Position numbers and translations under genes: made by a program. Of a DNA stretch of 15,345 nt, positions 13,817 through 15,345 are shown one piece after another. The notes below the pieces were generated by a model, which made no database searches, had not been told where the DNA came from, and saw only the letters and a program-made list of their open reading frames with translations. This DNA comes from Clostridia bacterium. GTDB taxonomy: Bacteria; Bacillota; Clostridia; UBA1381. Every line of letters begins with the position of its first letter. Position 1 is the first letter of the stretch. The DNA lies in assembly GCA_017521775.1 (NCBI GenBank), contig JAFXBO010000006.1:1-15345 (forward strand), read 5' to 3'.

Positions 13817-15297
13817 CCATACCTTTTTGTAAGAGAATAGATTTCCTTTTTCAACTCTTCCGATAATGCATCTTTTAAAAGCCTCCATCTCCAGTTTTCA
13901 CCAAGTGTTGAGGGGGTATTAATTCTTGCTTCGTCGCCATATCTTAAATAATCCTGAATTGGAATAATGCAGATTTTAGCATTACTCATCATTAAAAGAG
14001 ATATCAGGGGAATATTTAGTTCCTCTGTTGGAGTATATCTGTCGCAGATATAATTTCTGACAAGCCGTTGCTCTTCTTTAGAAATTGTTTCAAACCAGGA
14101 GCTTAATGTCTGATTATCGTGAGTACCTGTATATGCAACGCAATTATCAGGATAATTATGGGGAAGATAATCGTTCTGACATCCCGTATCCCTTGCATCA
14201 AAGGCAAACTCCAATACCTTTATTCCTGCATAACCGGTATCTCTTAACAGTTTTTTGACCGAGTCTGTAATAAAACCTAAGTCTTCTGCAATAACCTCTT
14301 TTTTTCCGAGTGCATTTTCCATTGCCTTAAAAAGTTCAATTCCCGGACCTTTTTTCCATTCACCAATGGTTGCGTCTTTATTTCCAAACGGAATTGAATA
14401 ATACGCTTCAAAGCCACGGAAATGGTCTATCCTGACAACATCATATAAATCAAAACAATGCTCTAATCTTTTTGTCCACCAATTATAGTTTGTTTTTTTG
14501 TGTTTTCCCCAGTCATAAAGAGGGTTTCCCCATAACTGACCTGTGGGAGAAAAGGAATCGGGCGGACATCCTGCAACCGCAATCGGAACATTCTTGTCAT
14601 CTAATTGAAAAAGTGATGGATTTGCCCATACATCGGCGCTGTCCATTGATGCATAAATCGGAATATCTCCTATTATTTTGATACCTTTTTTATTCGCATA
14701 GTTTTTTAAATTTTCCCATTGGGTGTAAAATTTATATTGAACATAGCACCAGAATTCAATTTCATCCTTTAATAAAAACTTATATTTTGAAATGGCGTCA
14801 GGCTCTCTCATTTTTATGTCCCTATCCCATTTATGCCATTCCAGACCGTTATAATGGTCCTTAATTGCCATAAACAATGAATAGTCATCAAGCCAATCGG
14901 ATGATTTTTTTAAAAAGGATTTGTATGAAAGAGAATTTTGTCCTTTAAAATTTTTATAAGCTACTTTTAATAATGAATATCTGCTATTATAGATTTTTTC
15001 ATAATCAATATATGACGGATTATCACCAAAGTCAGTTAAATCACATTCATTTTTTAAGAGCTCTCCGTCTTCAATCAGTACTTCAGGGCTTATGAAATAA
15101 GGATTTCCTGCAAAAGCCGAGGGGGATTGATAGGGAGAGTCGCCATAGCTTGTGGGCCCCATAGGCAAAACCTGCCAATAGCTTTGACCTGCATCCGCCA
15201 ACCAATCAACAAAATTATATGCACTTTTTGAAAAATCACCAATTCCATACTTTGATGGCAATGAAGTTATGGGAAGCAATATTCCTGACCTTCTCAT
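13807..15297 (-). CDS. malQ: 4-alpha-glucanotransferase (amylomaltase, GH77)
   Basis: A 496-aa cytosolic enzyme of maltodextrin and glycogen metabolism that moves alpha-1,4-glucan segments between acceptors and releases glucose. The N-terminus RRSGILLPITSLPSKYGIGD, then GDSPYQSPSAFAGNPYFI, are family signatures. Catalytic residues are visible: the nucleophile Asp in VVRIDHFRGFEAYY, the acid/base Glu in IAEDLGFIT and the stabilising Asp in YTGTHDNQTLSSW. Length is that of a complete bacterial MalQ. The start is ATG 15297 with GGAGAG upstream. It is probably monocistronic; the promoter lies at or beyond the window edge (a TATTAT-like -10 is visible near 15320, with no -35 assignable). Confidence 0.97.
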   Translation of the reverse strand: MRRSGILLPITSLPSKYGIGDFSKSAYNFVDWLADAGQSYWQVLPMGPTSYGDSPYQSPSAFAGNPYFISPEVLIEDGELLKNECDLTDFGDNPSYIDYEKIYNSRYSLLKVAYKNFKGQNSLSYKSFLKKSSDWLDDYSLFMAIKDHYNGLEWHKWDRDIKMREPDAISKYKFLLKDEIEFWCYVQYKFYTQWENLKNYANKKGIKIIGDIPIYASMDSADVWANPSLFQLDDKNVPIAVAGCPPDSFSPTGQLWGNPLYDWGKHKKTNYNWWTKRLEHCFDLYDVVRIDHFRGFEAYYSIPFGNKDATIGEWKKGPGIELFKAMENALGKKEVIAEDLGFITDSVKKLLRDTGYAGIKVLEFAFDARDTGCQNDYLPHNYPDNCVAYTGTHDNQTLSSWFETISKEEQRLVRNYICDRYTPTEELNIPLISLLMMSNAKICIIPIQDYLRYGDEARINTPSTLGENWRWRLLKDALSEELKKEIYSLTKRYGRC

Positions 15298-15345
15298 TTA
15301 CAACTCTCCTTTAAATTTCTATAATAACCCCATTATGGTCTGAAA

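Noticed and set aside
1..15345. Mobile elements, CRISPR arrays or defence genes
   Set aside because: No transposase, integrase, cas gene, repeat array or attachment-like duplication could be found by eye.

Overview
The window is AT-rich, and its gene content points to a Gram-positive anaerobe of the class Clostridia, probably a gut-type member of the Oscillospirales or a related order. The evidence is a rubrerythrin with a C-terminal rubredoxin-like domain, an IreB (UPF0297) protein, a YqeY/S21 pair, a short RadC, strong GGAGG ribosome binding sites, sigma-A promoters of the TTGACA-N17-TATAAT type, and a tRNA with an encoded CCA end. The order-level placement is inference. No transposase, integrase, CRISPR array or phage gene is visible.

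Layout. 1-1334 (+): the 3' part of folD, cut by the window edge, followed by radC and ending in a palindromic terminator shared with the convergent rubrerythrin gene. 1353-1968 (-): rubrerythrin with its own consensus promoter and a 23-bp perfect inverted repeat at the likely transcription start. 2018-7815 (-): a catabolic-looking locus transcribed in the order phosphotriesterase-family hydrolase, metal-ligand-less amidohydrolase homologue, intact amidohydrolase, 691-aa glycoside-hydrolase-like protein, then an AraC regulator beyond an intercistronic hairpin. 7859-8769 (-): rpsU, yqeY and tRNA-Thr(CGU), with a leader before rpsU that can fold in two exclusive ways. 8801-11487 (-): DUF1015 protein, cysteine synthase and a HIT protein, from one strong promoter. 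11613-11789 (+): a 58-aa YtxH-like membrane protein. 11824-13759 (-): a four-gene operon, eutS, eutP, ireB and a PHP-type phosphatase. 13807-15297 (-): malQ.

How the genes may work together. The five-gene locus looks like intracellular processing of a carbohydrate-derived compound: a GH-like barrel, two hydrolases that could open lactone or similar bonds, and an AraC regulator with a cupin sensor. Its substrate is unknown and no transporter lies in the window. The eutS-eutP-ireB-PHP operon joins a microcompartment shell protein and its GTPase to an IreB regulator (a substrate of the PASTA Ser/Thr kinase in enterococci) and a CpsB/YwqE-type phosphatase. This is the least expected grouping here. 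The other standout signals are the all-ligands-lost amidohydrolase kept in frame beside its intact paralogue, and the rpsU leader, in which one segment is exactly complementary to the start-codon region.

There is no gene-free stretch above 300 bases. The longest gaps (about 187 nt at 7728-7915 and at 11426-11612) hold promoters and a terminator.
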